Part shown: piece after piece, positions 8,455 to 21,208 of the stretch | Layout: every line of letters begins with the position of its first letter | How positions within the stretch are numbered: the first letter of the stretch is position 1 | Source: Caulobacter radicis | Lineage (GTDB): Bacteria > Pseudomonadota > Alphaproteobacteria > Caulobacterales > Caulobacteraceae | Assembly (NCBI RefSeq): GCF_003094615.1 | Contig: NZ_QDKO01000040.1 | Span: 134,675-198,674, forward strand | Direction of reading: 5' to 3' | Length of the DNA stretch: 64,000 nucleotides | The notes under the pieces: model-generated | Seen by the model: the letters and a program-made list of their open reading frames with translations, nothing else | Databases searched by the model: none | What the model was told of the DNA's origin: nothing | Position numbers and translations under genes: made by a program

Positions 8455-10968
8455 CTACAGCGGCGGAGGCGGCGGGGCGAGGATCTCGCGCTTGCCTGCG
8501 TGGTTGGCGGCGCCGACGACGCCTTCCTTCTCCATCCGCTCCATCAGCGAGGCGGCGCGGTTGTAGCCGATCTGCAGGCGGCGCTGGATGTAGCTGGTCG
8601 AGGCCTTGCGGTCGCGGGTGACCACGGCCACGGCGTGGTCGTAGAGGTCGTTGGCCCCGCCCTCGCCGGCGAAGGCGCCCTCGATGGCCTCTTCCTGCTC
8701 CTCGTCGCCGCCGGCGGTGACTTCCTCCAGGTACTGGGGGATGCCCTGGTCGCGCAGGAACTTGGCCACGGCTTCGACCTCGCCGTCGCTGACGAACGGG
8801 CCGTGCAGGCGGGTGATGCGGCCGCCGCCGGCCATGTAGAGCATGTCGCCCTGGCCCAGCAGCTGCTCGGCGCCCTGCTCGCCCAGGATGGTGCGGGCGT
8901 CGATCTTCGACGTCACCTGGAAGCTGATCCGGGTCGGGAAGTTGGCCTTGATGGTGCCGGTGATGACGTCGACCGACGGACGCTGGGTGGCCATGATCAG
9001 GTGGATGCCGGCGGCGCGGGCCATCTGGGCCAGACGCTGGACGGCGCCTTCGATGTCCTTGCCGGCCACCATCATCAGGTCGGCCACCTCGTCGATGACC
9101 ACGACCAGGTAGGGCATGGCCTCGGGGCGGATCTGCTCGGTCTCGTAGATCGGGCGGCCGGCGTCGTCGAACCCCGTTTGAACGGTCCGTTCGAAGTGCT
9201 CGCCCTTCTCGAGGGCCTCGTTGGCCTTCTCGTTGTAGCCGCCGATGTTGCGCACGCCGATCTTGGACATGCGGCGATAGCGGTCCTCCATCTCGCGGAC
9301 GGTCCACTTCAGCGCCACGACGGCCTTCTTCGGATCGGTCACGACCGGCGCCAGCAGGTGCGGGATGCCGTCATAGACCGACAGTTCCAGCATCTTGGGG
9401 TCGATCATGATGAAGCGGCACTTCTCGGGCGGCAGCTTGTAGAGGATCGACAGGATCATGGCGTTGACGCCGACCGACTTGCCCGAGCCGGTGGTGCCGG
9501 CGATCAGCAGGTGGGGCATCTTGGCCAGGTCGGCGATATAGGGCTCGCCGCCGATGGTCTCGCCCAGGGCCATGGGCAGGATCGAGCTGGCCTTGTCGTA
9601 GTCGGCGCTGGACAGCAGGTCGCGCAGATAGACGGTCTCGCGACGCTGGTTGGGCATTTCGATGCCGATGGCGTTGCGGCCCTGGGCCACGGCCACGCGG
9701 CACGAGATCACGCTCATCGAGCGGGCGATGTCGTCGGCCAGTGCGACGACACGGGCGGTCTTCACGCCCGGCGCCGGCACCAGCTCGTACATGGTCACGA
9801 CGGGGCCGGGACGGATCTGGTCGATCTGCCCCTTGACGCCGAACTCGGCCAGCACGCTTTCCAGCAGGCGGGCGTTCTGGCGCAGGGCGCCCTCGTCGAA
9901 CTCGGCCGAGCGCGGCTTGGCCTTGGCCAGCATGGCCAGTTCCGGCAGCTGGAAGCCGTCTTCCTCTTCCTCGAAGTCGAAGGTCTTCTGCTGCTCGCGC
10001 AGTTCGCGGTTGCTGGTCGCGGCCGGGGCCTTGGGCTGGCGGATGGCCAGGGGGCGGGGCTCGAAGCTGGGCGCGAAGTCGTCCTCGTCGTCCTCGACCG
10101 GCGGCGGGGCCGGGCGGGCGGCCTTGCCGGCGCGCGGCGCGGGCTGGGGCGCGACGACCATGCCGTCCTCATCGTCCGCCGGGGCGGGCGCGCGGGCGGC
10201 GCGGCGGGCCGCGGGGGCCTGGGGCTCGTCGTTGTCGATGGCGTCCATGGCCTCGCGCACCGGGCGGCGGGGCGCGGCCTTGGGACGCGCGGCGCGGACC
10301 GGCTCGGGTTCGCGCTCCTGGCGGGGCGCGCGTTCGCGCGGGGCGGTCAGGCGGGCGACCAAGGAGAGGACGCTCTCGGGGTCGACGCGGCGCACGCCCA
10401 GGGCGTAGCCGACGCCGATCACGGCCCCGACCAGCAGCAGAAGGGCGGCGATGATCCGGGCGCCGGGGATGTGGGCGAAGCTGAAGATTCCGGCCAGCAG
10501 GTTCAGAAGGCCGTCGCCCCAGAAGCCGCCCAGGCCCTTGGCCAGCGGCCAGACGGCGGGCTTGGCCAGAACGGTGAGGAAGCCGGCCAGGGCCAGCAGG
10601 CCGGCCACGCCGACGCCGGCGCGCACGCGCAGCTCTCGGCGGTGGGCGTCGGGATCGGGCTGGGCGGTGCGGGCCAGGCCGAACACCAGCATCATGATCG
10701 CCGCCACCCAGCCGGCCAGGCCGAGGGACTGGACGACCACGTCGGCGATCACCGCGCCGGCGCCGCCCAGGGCGTTGCTGGCCGGCGCGCCGCTGACGGC
10801 GTTGAAGCTGGGATCGGCGGCGTCGTAGGTGGCCAGCGACAGCAGCAGACCCGCGCCCAGAACGGCCAGGACGCCGCCCCGGAACCGGGCCGTCCACGGC
10901 TGGTCCCAGCCGTAGCGCACGGCCTCCCAGACCAGCTCCACATTCGATCGCCGCGCAACTCGCGCCAT
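8455..10968 (-). CDS. ftsK: DNA translocase FtsK
   Basis: 837 residues. Four N-terminal membrane helices (residues about 25-190) anchor it at the division septum; a Pro/Ala/charged linker (about 210-330) follows; then the RecA-like motor with Walker A GTTGSGKS (Lys497), Walker [14 protein letters not shown], and a C-terminal gamma winged helix ([21 protein letters not shown]) that reads polarity sequences. It pumps chromosome ends apart and activates XerCD at dif during division. Shorter than the E. coli protein because the linker is short, as is normal in alphaproteobacteria. The start MARVARRSN directly follows a gap with a CtrA-like site. Confidence 0.97.
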   Translation of the reverse strand: MARVARRSNVELVWEAVRYGWDQPWTARFRGGVLAVLGAGLLLSLATYDAADPSFNAVSGAPASNALGGAGAVIADVVVQSLGLAGWVAAIMMLVFGLARTAQPDPDAHRRELRVRAGVGVAGLLALAGFLTVLAKPAVWPLAKGLGGFWGDGLLNLLAGIFSFAHIPGARIIAALLLLVGAVIGVGYALGVRRVDPESVLSLVARLTAPRERAPRQEREPEPVRAARPKAAPRRPVREAMDAIDNDEPQAPAARRAARAPAPADDEDGMVVAPQPAPRAGKAARPAPPPVEDDEDDFAPSFEPRPLAIRQPKAPAATSNRELREQQKTFDFEEEEDGFQLPELAMLAKAKPRSAEFDEGALRQNARLLESVLAEFGVKGQIDQIRPGPVVTMYELVPAPGVKTARVVALADDIARSMSVISCRVAVAQGRNAIGIEMPNQRRETVYLRDLLSSADYDKASSILPMALGETIGGEPYIADLAKMPHLLIAGTTGSGKSVGVNAMILSILYKLPPEKCRFIMIDPKMLELSVYDGIPHLLAPVVTDPKKAVVALKWTVREMEDRYRRMSKIGVRNIGGYNEKANEALEKGEHFERTVQTGFDDAGRPIYETEQIRPEAMPYLVVVIDEVADLMMVAGKDIEGAVQRLAQMARAAGIHLIMATQRPSVDVITGTIKANFPTRISFQVTSKIDARTILGEQGAEQLLGQGDMLYMAGGGRITRLHGPFVSDGEVEAVAKFLRDQGIPQYLEEVTAGGDEEQEEAIEGAFAGEGGANDLYDHAVAVVTRDRKASTSYIQRRLQIGYNRAASLMERMEKEGVVGAANHAGKREILAPPPPPL

Positions 10969-11010
10969 GAACCACTCCGAAGCACTTCGAATGCTACCTT
11001 GTGGCCCCAG

Positions 11011-11029
11011 ATGGTTAAGGGGCGTTTAC
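11011..11029 (-). promoter_or_regulatory. CtrA-like site upstream of ftsK
   Basis: The minus strand reads TTAACCAT at 11018-11011, and on the plus strand TTAA-N7-TTAC spans 11015-11029, one base short of the full CtrA motif. It lies about 45 bases from the ftsK start. Cell-cycle control of ftsK is plausible; binding is untested. Confidence 0.45.
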
Positions 11030-11163
11030 CGAGATCGGGTGCGCGGGGCCTCTGGAAACAAAGACTTAGTGTCGCACGTCGTCACGAGAGCTTCATGGAA
11101 CCGGACGCGCGGGACGCGCATTCATCCCTCGTATCCCCCTAGTAACATCCCCTCTGACTTCGC

Positions 11164-11195
11164 GGCCCGGACGGCGACGCCCGGGTCGTTTTTCG
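11164..11195 (+). terminator. Orphan plus-strand terminator-like hairpin
   Basis: CCCGG and CCGGG arms around a ten-base loop are followed by TCGTTTTTCG on the plus strand only. No plus-strand gene precedes it, so it may end a short transcript from about 11040-11163, which contains the C-rich stretches TATCCCCC and ATCCCCTC. The rest of the gap 10969-11163 shows only the ftsK promoter area. Confidence 0.35.
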
Positions 11196-11201
11196 TCAAG
11201 A

Positions 11202-11331
11202 TGCTCCCCCTGAAGGGGGAGCTGTCGCGGAGCGACTGAGGGGGAAGTTGCTGCGGCGTCTGAGGCTGTTGCCGGCTCATCAGGAACTTCCCCCTCCGGC
11301 CCTTCGGGCCACCTCCCCCTTCAGGGAGAGG
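11202..11331. repeat. Intergenic palindrome, family C copy 1
   Basis: Starts with GCTCCCCCTGAAGGGGGAGC, and its right part holds CGGCCCTTCGGGCCACCTCCCCC. Two related copies lie at 13514-13632 and 36330-36452, sharing the GGCCCTTCGGGCC core. It separates hslU from the ftsK promoter region. Confidence 0.8.
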
Positions 11332-11334
11332 GTT

Positions 11335-12626
<1,292 letters not shown>

Positions 12627-12630
<4 letters not shown>

Positions 12631-13466
12631 GTGTCGTTGATCAGGGTCTCGAAGATCAGGCGCCAGCCTTCGGCGCGTTTCTGCCACACGTGCATATAGT
12701 GCGCGGCGACGGGTTTGTTATCGGGTCCGCTCCAACTGGCCTCGCCGTGGGTCCAGACGAGGTCGCCGGCGCCCGACGCGCCGCCGCCCTGCGGACGAAG
12801 CGCGATCGAGGCCGGACGCAGGGAGAGGCGGGTCTTCAGGTCGTCGCCGGCGAGGGTCTGGGAATCCTTGGGACCCAGCAGCCAGGCGTCGGCGGTCAGC
12901 ACGGCCCTGTAGGCGGCGGGGGCGTCGGTGGATACGGCCAAGGCCAGGGCCGCCTCGGCGTCGCGGGCCTCTTCGAAGCCCTGGGCCTGGGACGTGGCGC
13001 CTTCCGGGGCCAGCGGCCCGACCTGGGCGGCGGCGTCGGGACCGGGGGCCTTGCCGGGGTCGGCCTGCGCGCCGCCGTCATAGACCCACTTCCACACCCC
13101 GTCCGCGCCCTTGCGCCAGATGGTGGCGTAGTAGCCGCCGCGCCTGTCGTCGATGCTCCAGGGGCCCAGCGACAGGCCAAGGTCGCCGGAGCGGGCGATC
13201 ACCACCTTCTGCGGCCACCAGAACAGCTTGGGTTCATTCGTTCCGGGGCGCTTTTCGTAGAGCGCGCGGGCGTTCACGGGGCCGGGCGCGAAGACGATGG
13301 CGTCGTCGGCCATGTGCTTGAGAAACGAGCCCCTGATCCCCAGCGCCAGGCCGTCGGCCGCGAAGGCCCGCTCGGCGGCCTCGATGGGGGCGGCCGAGAT
13401 GTCCTGGGCGATGGCGGGACCGGCGATGGCCGCGGCGATCAGGGCGGGGGGAAGGATCTTGAGCAT
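12627..13466 (-). CDS. Secreted SnoaL/DUF4440-like protein
   Basis: 279 residues with a signal peptide ([21 protein letters not shown]). The mature part contains two SnoaL/DUF4440-type units: [34 protein letters not shown] with the [28 protein letters not shown] strand set, then a second [29 protein letters not shown]...HGEASWS...[19 protein letters not shown]. Function unknown; such folds can be ketosteroid-isomerase-like. AGGAGG nine bases upstream fixes the start. It is translationally coupled to hslU, so it would be made with the heat-shock protease. Confidence 0.8.
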
Positions 13467-13513
13467 GGTCAGGGCCTCCTGCCAGCACCTTAGCGCGTCA
13501 CGGTTGGCGAGGG

Positions 13514-13632
13514 ACCTCCCCCCTTTGGGGGAGGCGATCGCGGAGCGATCGGCGGGGAGAAGCCGGCCGGTATTCGGGAAGCTGAGAACGCCCCCCTCCG
13601 GCCCTTCGGGCCACCTCCCCCAGAGGGGGAGG
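13514..13632. repeat. Intergenic palindrome, family C copy 2
   Basis: CCTCCCCC...GGGGGAGG arms with GATCGCGGAGCGATC in the left half and GGCCCTTCGGGCC in the right half. Nearly identical in layout to the copy at 36330-36452. It lies between hslV and the SnoaL-like gene on the same strand. Confidence 0.8.
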
Positions 13633-13641
13633 ATCTTTGCC

Positions 13642-14205
13642 CTACAGTCCTTCGACCGTCAGGTTGCCGTTGGTGTAGACGCAGATTTCGGCGGCGATGG
13701 CCATCGAGCGGCGGGCGATCTCCTCGGCGGTCAGGTCCTGGTCGATCAGGGCCTTGGCGGCGGCCAGGGCGTAGTTGCCGCCCGAGCCGATGGCCGCCAC
13801 AGCGCCGCCGCCGGGGCTTTCGCCCGGCTCCAGCACGTCGCCGACGCCGGTGACGGTGTAGATGGCGTCCTTGTCGGCGACCAGCAGCATGGCTTCGAGG
13901 CGGCGCAGGTAGCGGTCGGTGCGCCAGTCCTTGGCGAGATCCACGCAGGCCCGGGCCAACTGGTTGGGATACTGCTCGAGCTTGGCTTCCAGCCGCTCGA
14001 TCAGGGTGAAGGCGTCGGCCGTGGCCCCGGCGAAGCCGGCGACGACGGCGCCCCCGGCCAGGCGGCGGACCTTGCGGGCGTTGCCCTTGACGACGGTTGG
14101 GCCCATGGAGACCTGTCCGTCGCCGGCGATCACGGTCTGGCCGTTCTTGCGCACCGCGAGAATGGTGGTGCCGTGCCAGTCGGGGAACGAGTTCGAGCTT
14201 TGCAT
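13642..14205 (-). CDS. hslV: ATP-dependent protease subunit HslV
   Basis: 187 residues from the ATG at 14205. After a 12-residue propeptide the proteolytic N-terminal threonine Thr13 appears in [25 protein letters not shown], and GNARKVRRL and [14 protein letters not shown] are the usual HslV blocks. HslV forms the two-ring peptidase of the HslUV heat-shock protease. It is divergent from the MoeB-like gene 41 bases away and upstream of the SnoaL-like gene and hslU on the same strand. Confidence 0.97.
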   Translation of the reverse strand: MQSSNSFPDWHGTTILAVRKNGQTVIAGDGQVSMGPTVVKGNARKVRRLAGGAVVAGFAGATADAFTLIERLEAKLEQYPNQLARACVDLAKDWRTDRYLRRLEAMLLVADKDAIYTVTGVGDVLEPGESPGGGAVAAIGSGGNYALAAAKALIDQDLTAEEIARRSMAIAAEICVYTNGNLTVEGL

Positions 14206-14246
14206 GGCTTCGCATGTGGCGAGGCCGGCCTGGAGGGTCAAGCGCC

Positions 14247-14984
14247 ATGAGCTTTTCCGAACGCGAGGTCGAGCGCTACGCCCGCCACCTGGTGCTGCGC
14301 GAGATCGGCGGGCCGGGGCAACAAAGGCTGAAGGCGGCCAGGGTTCTGATCGTCGGCGCAGGGGGCCTGGGCGCGCCGGCCGCGCTCTATCTGGCGGCCG
14401 CGGGCGTGGGGACGATCGGCATCGCCGACGCCGACGAGGTGTCGCTGTCGAACCTGCAACGGCAGGTGCTCTATGCCGAGGCGGACGTCGGCCAGCCCAA
14501 GGTCGAGGCGGCCGCCCAGCACCTGGCGGCGCTGAACCCGAACGTGGCGGTGGTCCCCCACCCCGTCTGGCTGGACGCGAGCAACGCCCGTGAGATCGTG
14601 CGCGGCTACGACCTGGTGCTGGACGGGACGGACGACTTTTCCACCCGCTTCGCCGTCAGCGACGCCTGCCTGGCCGAAGGCAAGGTGCTGGTCAGCGGGG
14701 CCCTGGGCCGCTGGACCGGCCAGGTGGGCGTGTTCCGCGGCCAGCCCTGCTACCGCTGCCTGGTGCCCGAGATCCCGCCGGACGCCGAGACCTGCGCCCT
14801 GGTCGGCGTGGTCGGCGCCCTGGCCGGCGTCATCGGCTCGATGATGGCGCTGGAGGCGGTGAAGGTGATCACCGGGGCCGGCCAGCCGCTCGACGGGCGC
14901 CTGCTGATCTACGACGCCCTGGCGGCCGAGACCCGCACGGTGAGGATCGGCGCGGACCCGGGCTGCCCCGCCTGCGGAGCATAG
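14247..14984 (+). CDS. HesA/MoeB/ThiF family adenylyltransferase
   Basis: 245 residues. ATP-binding GAGGLG in [23 protein letters not shown], the R-x-x-L-R-E-I-G-x-x-G-Q-x-x-L opening, and two zinc-binding CxxC pairs (CYRC and CPAC) match MoeB/ThiF. These enzymes adenylate the C-terminal glycine of MoaD or ThiS for sulfur transfer in molybdopterin or thiazole synthesis. There is no C-terminal rhodanese domain. Without moaD or thiS nearby I cannot choose between the two roles. GGAGGG at 14232 supports the start. Confidence 0.85.
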   Translation: MSFSEREVERYARHLVLREIGGPGQQRLKAARVLIVGAGGLGAPAALYLAAAGVGTIGIADADEVSLSNLQRQVLYAEADVGQPKVEAAAQHLAALNPNVAVVPHPVWLDASNAREIVRGYDLVLDGTDDFSTRFAVSDACLAEGKVLVSGALGRWTGQVGVFRGQPCYRCLVPEIPPDAETCALVGVVGALAGVIGSMMALEAVKVITGAGQPLDGRLLIYDALAAETRTVRIGADPGCPACGA

Positions 14985-15052
14985 CGTCGTTCGGCGAAAA
15001 CCTTGTGCCTACGGGGCTTTACGGGGTCGAGTCGGTGGATCGTTTGGTCTAG

Positions 15053-16630
<1,578 letters not shown>

Positions 16631-16648
16631 CGGGCGGCGTGTGGTCTT

Positions 16649-16740
16649 CGTCCTTCGACAAGCTCAGGATGAGGACCAATTCAGGCCCTGCGGATCCGTC
16701 GAAAACCTCACCCTGAGTTCGTCGAAGGGCGAGGTTTTCG
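16649..16740. repeat. Intergenic palindrome, family D copy 1
   Basis: CGTCCTTCGACAAGCTCAGG on the left is answered by CCTGAG...TCGAAGGGCGAGG on the right. Two other copies sit at 46120-46226 and 56244-56332. Between convergent genes; may also end both transcripts. Confidence 0.8.
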
Positions 16741-16754
16741 CACCCGGCGCCCCC

Positions 16755-18821
16755 CTACGCGAACCCCTTGCGGATGTGCTCGATCGACTTGGTCAGCACC
16801 AGCTTCCAGTTGTCGTCCGACCAGTCGCGGTGGCCGACGCCCTTCATCTCGACGTGCTCGCAGGGCTTGCCGGCGGCCTTCAGGGCCTTGGCCATGATCT
16901 TCGACTGCTTGGGGGTGACGATGGTGTCCTCGGTGCCGTGGATCAGCAGGACCGGGGCCTTGATCTCGGCGGCGCGTTCGGAGGGCGAGGCGGCGAGCAG
17001 CATGGCCTTGTCGGCCTTGGGATCGCCTATGGTCTTGCACCAATAGGCATAGGCGTCGGAATCCGAGCCGTCCTCCGAGCGCGAGAAGGCCAGGCTTTCG
17101 ACCAGGTCGGCGTCGCCGGCGATCGAGACCACGGCCTTGTAGAGGTCGGGCTTGCGCACCGCGCCCATCAGGGCCGCGTAGCCGCCATAGCTGACGCCGC
17201 AGATGGCGATGCGGCCGGGATCGGCGGCGCCCGAGGCGACCACCTGGGCCACGGCGTCCTCGACGTCCTCCTGCATCAGGTCGCCCCAATGCTTGCGGCC
17301 GGCGTTGGCGAAGGCCTTGCCGTAGCCGCCCGAACCCCGGAAGTTGGGTTGCAGCACCAGCCAGCCCTGGGCGGCCAGCGCCTGGGCGAACAGGTCGAAG
17401 CTCAAGGTGTCGCGCACCTCGGGACCGCCGTGCGGCAGCACCACCATCGGACGGGGCTTGTCGGAGGCGATCACCGGCGTCGTCAGGTAGGCGGTGATCG
17501 TCTGTCCGTCGCGGGTCTTGATCGGCAGGGCCTTCATCGGCGCCAGGCGTTCCTGGGTCAGCCACGGGCGCTTGTCGCCCAGCAGGCGCAGGTCCTTCCT
17601 GTCGAGGTCGTACAGCCAGAAGGCGCCCGGTTGGCGCGGGCCGCTGACGAAGAAGATGAACCGCTTGTGGTCGGCGCTGACGTCGAAGGGGCTGACGTTG
17701 CACTCGTCGCCGAAGTAGGCGTTGATCCCCTTGTAGTGGGCCGCCAGCTTCGGATCGAGGAAGCGGTGGTTGCTGCGGTCGTCGCTGACCGAGATGCTGA
17801 GCGTCTTGTAGCTCTCGTCGACGAACACGCCCTGGATCGGCCGCTTGTCGTCGTGCGAGACGACCTCGCCGACGCTCATCGACTTGGTGTCGAAGCGCCG
17901 GATGGTGGGCATGTCGGCGCCTTCGTCGGTCGACAGCATCAGCAGCACGCCCGGTTCGGGCGTCGGGGCCACGAACTCCAGGTCCGACAGCTTCTTCAGC
18001 TCGTTGCGGCGGACCTTCTTGTAGAGCTTCCACTCCTTTTCGCCCGGCGCGCGGGCCAGGACGCTGACCACGGTGCCGCGGGCGTTGGAGTCGTAGCGGA
18101 TCACCGGTACGCCGTTCTGGGTGTACCAGCCGTCGGTCGACGGGGACCCGCGCTCGAGATGGACCGCCTCGCCGGTATAGACGTCGACCACGTAGAGGGT
18201 CTCGCACTCGGTGACGGTGTCCCAGATCTGCATCAGGATCCGCTTGGGGTCGGTGTTCATCCGGTCGACCACGTTGGCCAGATTGAACTGCCGCTTCATC
18301 ACCCCTTTCTGGTTGTTGAAAAGCACCACGGGATCGCGGCCGTCGGCCCCGATCGCCAGGATGCGGCGCACCGGAATGGGGATGAACTCGCCGTAGAAAT
18401 AGAGGCCCATGGGATGGCCCTTGGCGTCCTTGGTCATCCGGACCCAGATCAGCAGGCGTTCCTCGTTGGCCCACTCCACCTGGTCGACGACGGTCTCGCC
18501 CAGCTGCACCGGCTTGATCGACTCGTCGCTGCCGGCGGTCTCGTAGAAGATGATCAGGGCGGTGGTCTTGTCGCCCTTCTTGCGCTCGACGAGGATGGCC
18601 ACGCGCGAGCCGTCCGGCGACAGGGCGGTGTCGAGCACCTCGGCGCCTTGCAGCAGCTCGTCGACGCTGGGCGGGACGATGACCGTCTTGTCGGTCTTGG
18701 TCTCGACCTTCTTGGCGTCGGCCTTTTTCGCGTCGCCCGTCTTTTCATCCGCGGCGAAGGCGTGATCGATGGCCAGCGGCGCCGACGAGGCGGCCGCGAT
18801 CATGAAACGGCGAGTAAGCAA
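16755..18821 (-). CDS. S9 family prolyl oligopeptidase-like peptidase
   Basis: 688 residues with an N-terminal signal (MLTRRFMIAAASSAPLAIDHAFA) placing it in the periplasm. A seven-bladed propeller-type N-terminal part precedes an alpha/beta hydrolase domain with HGGPEVRD (oxyanion region), the nucleophile motif GVSYGG (Ser544), the acid in HGTEDTIV (Asp632) and GVGHRDW (His664), a full catalytic triad. Related enzymes are dipeptidyl-peptidase or acylaminoacyl-peptidase types; the specificity is not visible. Monocistronic, convergent to the CoA-transferase across a family D repeat. Confidence 0.9.
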   Translation of the reverse strand: MLTRRFMIAAASSAPLAIDHAFAADEKTGDAKKADAKKVETKTDKTVIVPPSVDELLQGAEVLDTALSPDGSRVAILVERKKGDKTTALIIFYETAGSDESIKPVQLGETVVDQVEWANEERLLIWVRMTKDAKGHPMGLYFYGEFIPIPVRRILAIGADGRDPVVLFNNQKGVMKRQFNLANVVDRMNTDPKRILMQIWDTVTECETLYVVDVYTGEAVHLERGSPSTDGWYTQNGVPVIRYDSNARGTVVSVLARAPGEKEWKLYKKVRRNELKKLSDLEFVAPTPEPGVLLMLSTDEGADMPTIRRFDTKSMSVGEVVSHDDKRPIQGVFVDESYKTLSISVSDDRSNHRFLDPKLAAHYKGINAYFGDECNVSPFDVSADHKRFIFFVSGPRQPGAFWLYDLDRKDLRLLGDKRPWLTQERLAPMKALPIKTRDGQTITAYLTTPVIASDKPRPMVVLPHGGPEVRDTLSFDLFAQALAAQGWLVLQPNFRGSGGYGKAFANAGRKHWGDLMQEDVEDAVAQVVASGAADPGRIAICGVSYGGYAALMGAVRKPDLYKAVVSIAGDADLVESLAFSRSEDGSDSDAYAYWCKTIGDPKADKAMLLAASPSERAAEIKAPVLLIHGTEDTIVTPKQSKIMAKALKAAGKPCEHVEMKGVGHRDWSDDNWKLVLTKSIEHIRKGFA

Positions 18822-18937
18822 GGCGGCCCCCCGGTCGCACTGAAGACTACAGGCGCGAGGGCTCGGTCCCCCGCGACCTCACAGTCGCGAGTTTCCACAA
18901 GCTTTGCAATTGCAAGATGCGATCGCCCGGAGGGCGG

Positions 18938-19924
18938 TCAAAGCATGGCGGGGATCACGCGGTCGGGCGGCCGGTGGCCGTCCATGAAGGTCTTCACGTT
19001 GACGATGACCTTCTCGCCCATGTCGATACGGCCCTCGACCGTGGCCGAGCCCATGTGCGGCAGCAGCACCACGTTGGGCAGCTTCAGCAGCTTGGGATTG
19101 ATGGCCGGCTCGTGCTCGTAGACGTCCAGGCCCGCGCCGGCGATCTCGCCCCTCGCCAGCATGTTGGCCAGGGCCCCCTCGTCGATGACCTCGCCGCGGG
19201 CGGTGTTGACGACGATGGCGTGCGGCCGCAGCAGCTTGAGCCGGCGGGCCGACAGCAGGTGGTAGGTGGCCGGGGTGTGCGGGCAGTTGATCGAGATGAT
19301 GTCCATCCGGGCCAGCATCTGGTCGAGGCTTTCCCAGTAGGTGCAGCCCAGCTCCTCGGCGATGCGCGGGCTGACGGGCTTGCGGTTGTGATAGTGCACC
19401 TGCATGCCGAAGGCCTTGGCGCGGCGGGCCACGGCCTGGCCGATGCGGCCCATGCCGACGATGCCCAGGCGCTTGCCCCACAGGCGGCGGCCCAGCATCC
19501 AGGTCGGCGACCAGCCCTTGAACTCGCCGGCCTTGACCACCTCGGCGCCTTCGACGACGCGGCGGGCGGCGGCCATGATCAGGGTCATGGTCAGGTCGGC
19601 GGTGTCCTCGGTCAGGACGCCCGGGGTGTTGGTGACGATGATCCCCCGCGCGTTGGCGGTGGCGACGTCGATATTGTCGACCCCGGCCCCGAAATTGGCG
19701 ATCAGCTTGAGCCGCTCGCCGGATCGCGACAGAAGGCGCGAGTCGATGCGATCGGTGATCGTCGGCACCAGAACGTCTGCCCGTCCCATGGCCTCGACCA
19801 GCTCGTCGGCGGTCATCGGCGTGTCGGACAGGTTCAGTTCGGTGTCGAACAGTTCGCACATGCGCGTCTCGACCGGATCGGGCAGCTTGCGCGTGACGAC
19901 GACTTTGAGCTTGCGGGCAGGCAT
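18938..19924 (-). CDS. D-2-hydroxyacid dehydrogenase (glyoxylate reductase type)
   Basis: 328 residues. NAD(P)-binding G-x-G-x-x-G in LGIVGMGRIGQAVARRAKAFG; catalytic Arg in NTARGEVID, Glu in YEHEP and His in LPHMGSAT match the D-isomer specific hydroxyacid dehydrogenase fold, closest to glyoxylate/hydroxypyruvate reductases. It reduces glyoxylate or hydroxypyruvate to glycolate or glycerate, or works in reverse on a 2-hydroxyacid; the substrate is inferred only. The start MPARKL at 19924 is chosen by homology. It is divergent from the SH3 gene. Confidence 0.9.
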   Translation of the reverse strand: MPARKLKVVVTRKLPDPVETRMCELFDTELNLSDTPMTADELVEAMGRADVLVPTITDRIDSRLLSRSGERLKLIANFGAGVDNIDVATANARGIIVTNTPGVLTEDTADLTMTLIMAAARRVVEGAEVVKAGEFKGWSPTWMLGRRLWGKRLGIVGMGRIGQAVARRAKAFGMQVHYHNRKPVSPRIAEELGCTYWESLDQMLARMDIISINCPHTPATYHLLSARRLKLLRPHAIVVNTARGEVIDEGALANMLARGEIAGAGLDVYEHEPAINPKLLKLPNVVLLPHMGSATVEGRIDMGEKVIVNVKTFMDGHRPPDRVIPAML

Positions 19925-19997
19925 GGGCGGTCCGAAAAGCCTTTCCCTGACGGGCGTTGGAAATCTGTAGCAAAGGGGCCGGAAGCGGCCAAGCAAC

Positions 19998-20537
19998 ATG
20001 CCGGTGAAATGCAAACATCGTTCGCTGGGCGGATTGGCGCTGGGCGGTCTTGCGGCGACGGCCCTGCTGCTGGCGGGGCCCGCCCTGGCCCAGGCGCCGG
20101 CCACCACGCCGTCGGGCCTGCCGGTGCCGCGCTACGTCGTGCTGAAGTACGGCGAGGTCAATGCGCGCCAGGGCCCGGACGAGCAGCACCGCCTGCTGTG
20201 GATCTACAAGGCCAAGGGCCTGCCGGTGCAGGTGGTGGCCGAAACCCGTGAGTGGCGACGGATCTGCGATCCCGAAGGCGGCTTGGCCTGGGTGCACAAG
20301 CGCACCACCGACGGCCGGCGCACGGCCATGCGAGTGCAGGACAGCCCCCTGCCCCTGCGCGCCTCGCCCAAGCCGGAGTCGCGGATCAGCGCCTATCTGG
20401 CCGGCCGCTCGATCGCCAATCTCGACAAATGCGAGAAGGGCTGGTGCCGGCTGAAGGCCGACGGCGCGTCGGGCTGGGCCCCGGAAGGCGAGATCTGGGG
20501 GGCGAAAGAGGTCCCGCAGTGTCCCGAGGGGCGCTGA
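19998..20537 (+). CDS. Secreted bacterial SH3 domain protein
   Basis: 179 residues: signal peptide (LALGGLAATALLLAGPALAQ), then two SH3-like repeats. The first runs VNARQGPDEQHRLLWIYKAKGLPVQVVAETREWRRICDPEGGLAWVHK; the second LPLRASPKPESRISAYLAG...CEKGWCRLKADGASGWAPEGEIWG. This is the DUF1058/SH3-like arrangement of alphaproteobacterial periplasmic proteins, probably binding cell-wall peptides. Cysteines in both repeats may pair. It lies ahead of fabA with an 86-base gap. Confidence 0.8.
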   Translation: MPVKCKHRSLGGLALGGLAATALLLAGPALAQAPATTPSGLPVPRYVVLKYGEVNARQGPDEQHRLLWIYKAKGLPVQVVAETREWRRICDPEGGLAWVHKRTTDGRRTAMRVQDSPLPLRASPKPESRISAYLAGRSIANLDKCEKGWCRLKADGASGWAPEGEIWGAKEVPQCPEGR

Positions 20538-20623
20538 TTTTGGTCCCTTTCGGCGCTGCTCTCACCAATTGTCGCCGAATGTAACATTGAGGCCCGCCCC
20601 GGCGCCGTGCTAGGGGCGTTCGC

Positions 20624-21139
20624 ATGCAAAAGAGCGCCTACACCTTCGAAGAGCTCCTGGCCTGCGGCCGGGGCGAAATGTTCGGCCCCGGCAACGCCCA
20701 GCTGCCCGTGCCGCCGATGCTGATGTTCGATCGCATCGTCCGGATCGAATCCGAGGGCGGCAAGTACGGCAAGGGCTATGTCGAAGCCGAATTCGACATC
20801 AACCCGGACCTCTGGTTCTTCGGCTGCCACTTCATCGGCGACCCCGTCATGCCCGGGTGCCTGGGCCTGGACGCCATGTGGCAGCTGGTCGGCTTCTTCC
20901 TGGGCTGGTCGGGCGCGCCGGGTCGCGGCCGCGCCCTGGGCGTGGGCGAAGTGAAATTCACCGGCCAGGTCACCCCCGAGGTCAAGAAGGTCGTCTACAA
21001 GATCGACCTCAAGCGCGTGATCATGCGCAAGCTGGTCATGGGCATCGGCGACGGCGTCATGGAAGCCGACGGCAAGGTGATCTACGAAACCAAGGACCTC
21101 AAGGTCGGCCTGTTCACGGCCGAACAGATGGCGGGTTGA
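20624..21139 (+). CDS. fabA: 3-hydroxydecanoyl-ACP dehydratase/isomerase FabA
   Basis: 171 residues, full length for FabA. The hot-dog active site is His69 in [15 protein letters not shown] and Asp83 in [17 protein letters not shown]. FabA dehydrates 3-hydroxydecanoyl-ACP and isomerises it to the cis-3 product, the branch point to unsaturated fatty acids. It leads a plus-strand fabA-fabB-fabI block; fabB starts 69 bases downstream. Its upstream region (20538-20623) holds the promoter area but no operator that I can name. Confidence 0.97.
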   Translation: MQKSAYTFEELLACGRGEMFGPGNAQLPVPPMLMFDRIVRIESEGGKYGKGYVEAEFDINPDLWFFGCHFIGDPVMPGCLGLDAMWQLVGFFLGWSGAPGRGRALGVGEVKFTGQVTPEVKKVVYKIDLKRVIMRKLVMGIGDGVMEADGKVIYETKDLKVGLFTAEQMAG

Positions 21140-21208
21140 TCCAACCGACAGGCCGGCCGTTCTGTTCAAGGAGCCGGCTCCGGCGATCGGGGAGAAAGAG
21201 GTACTGAT

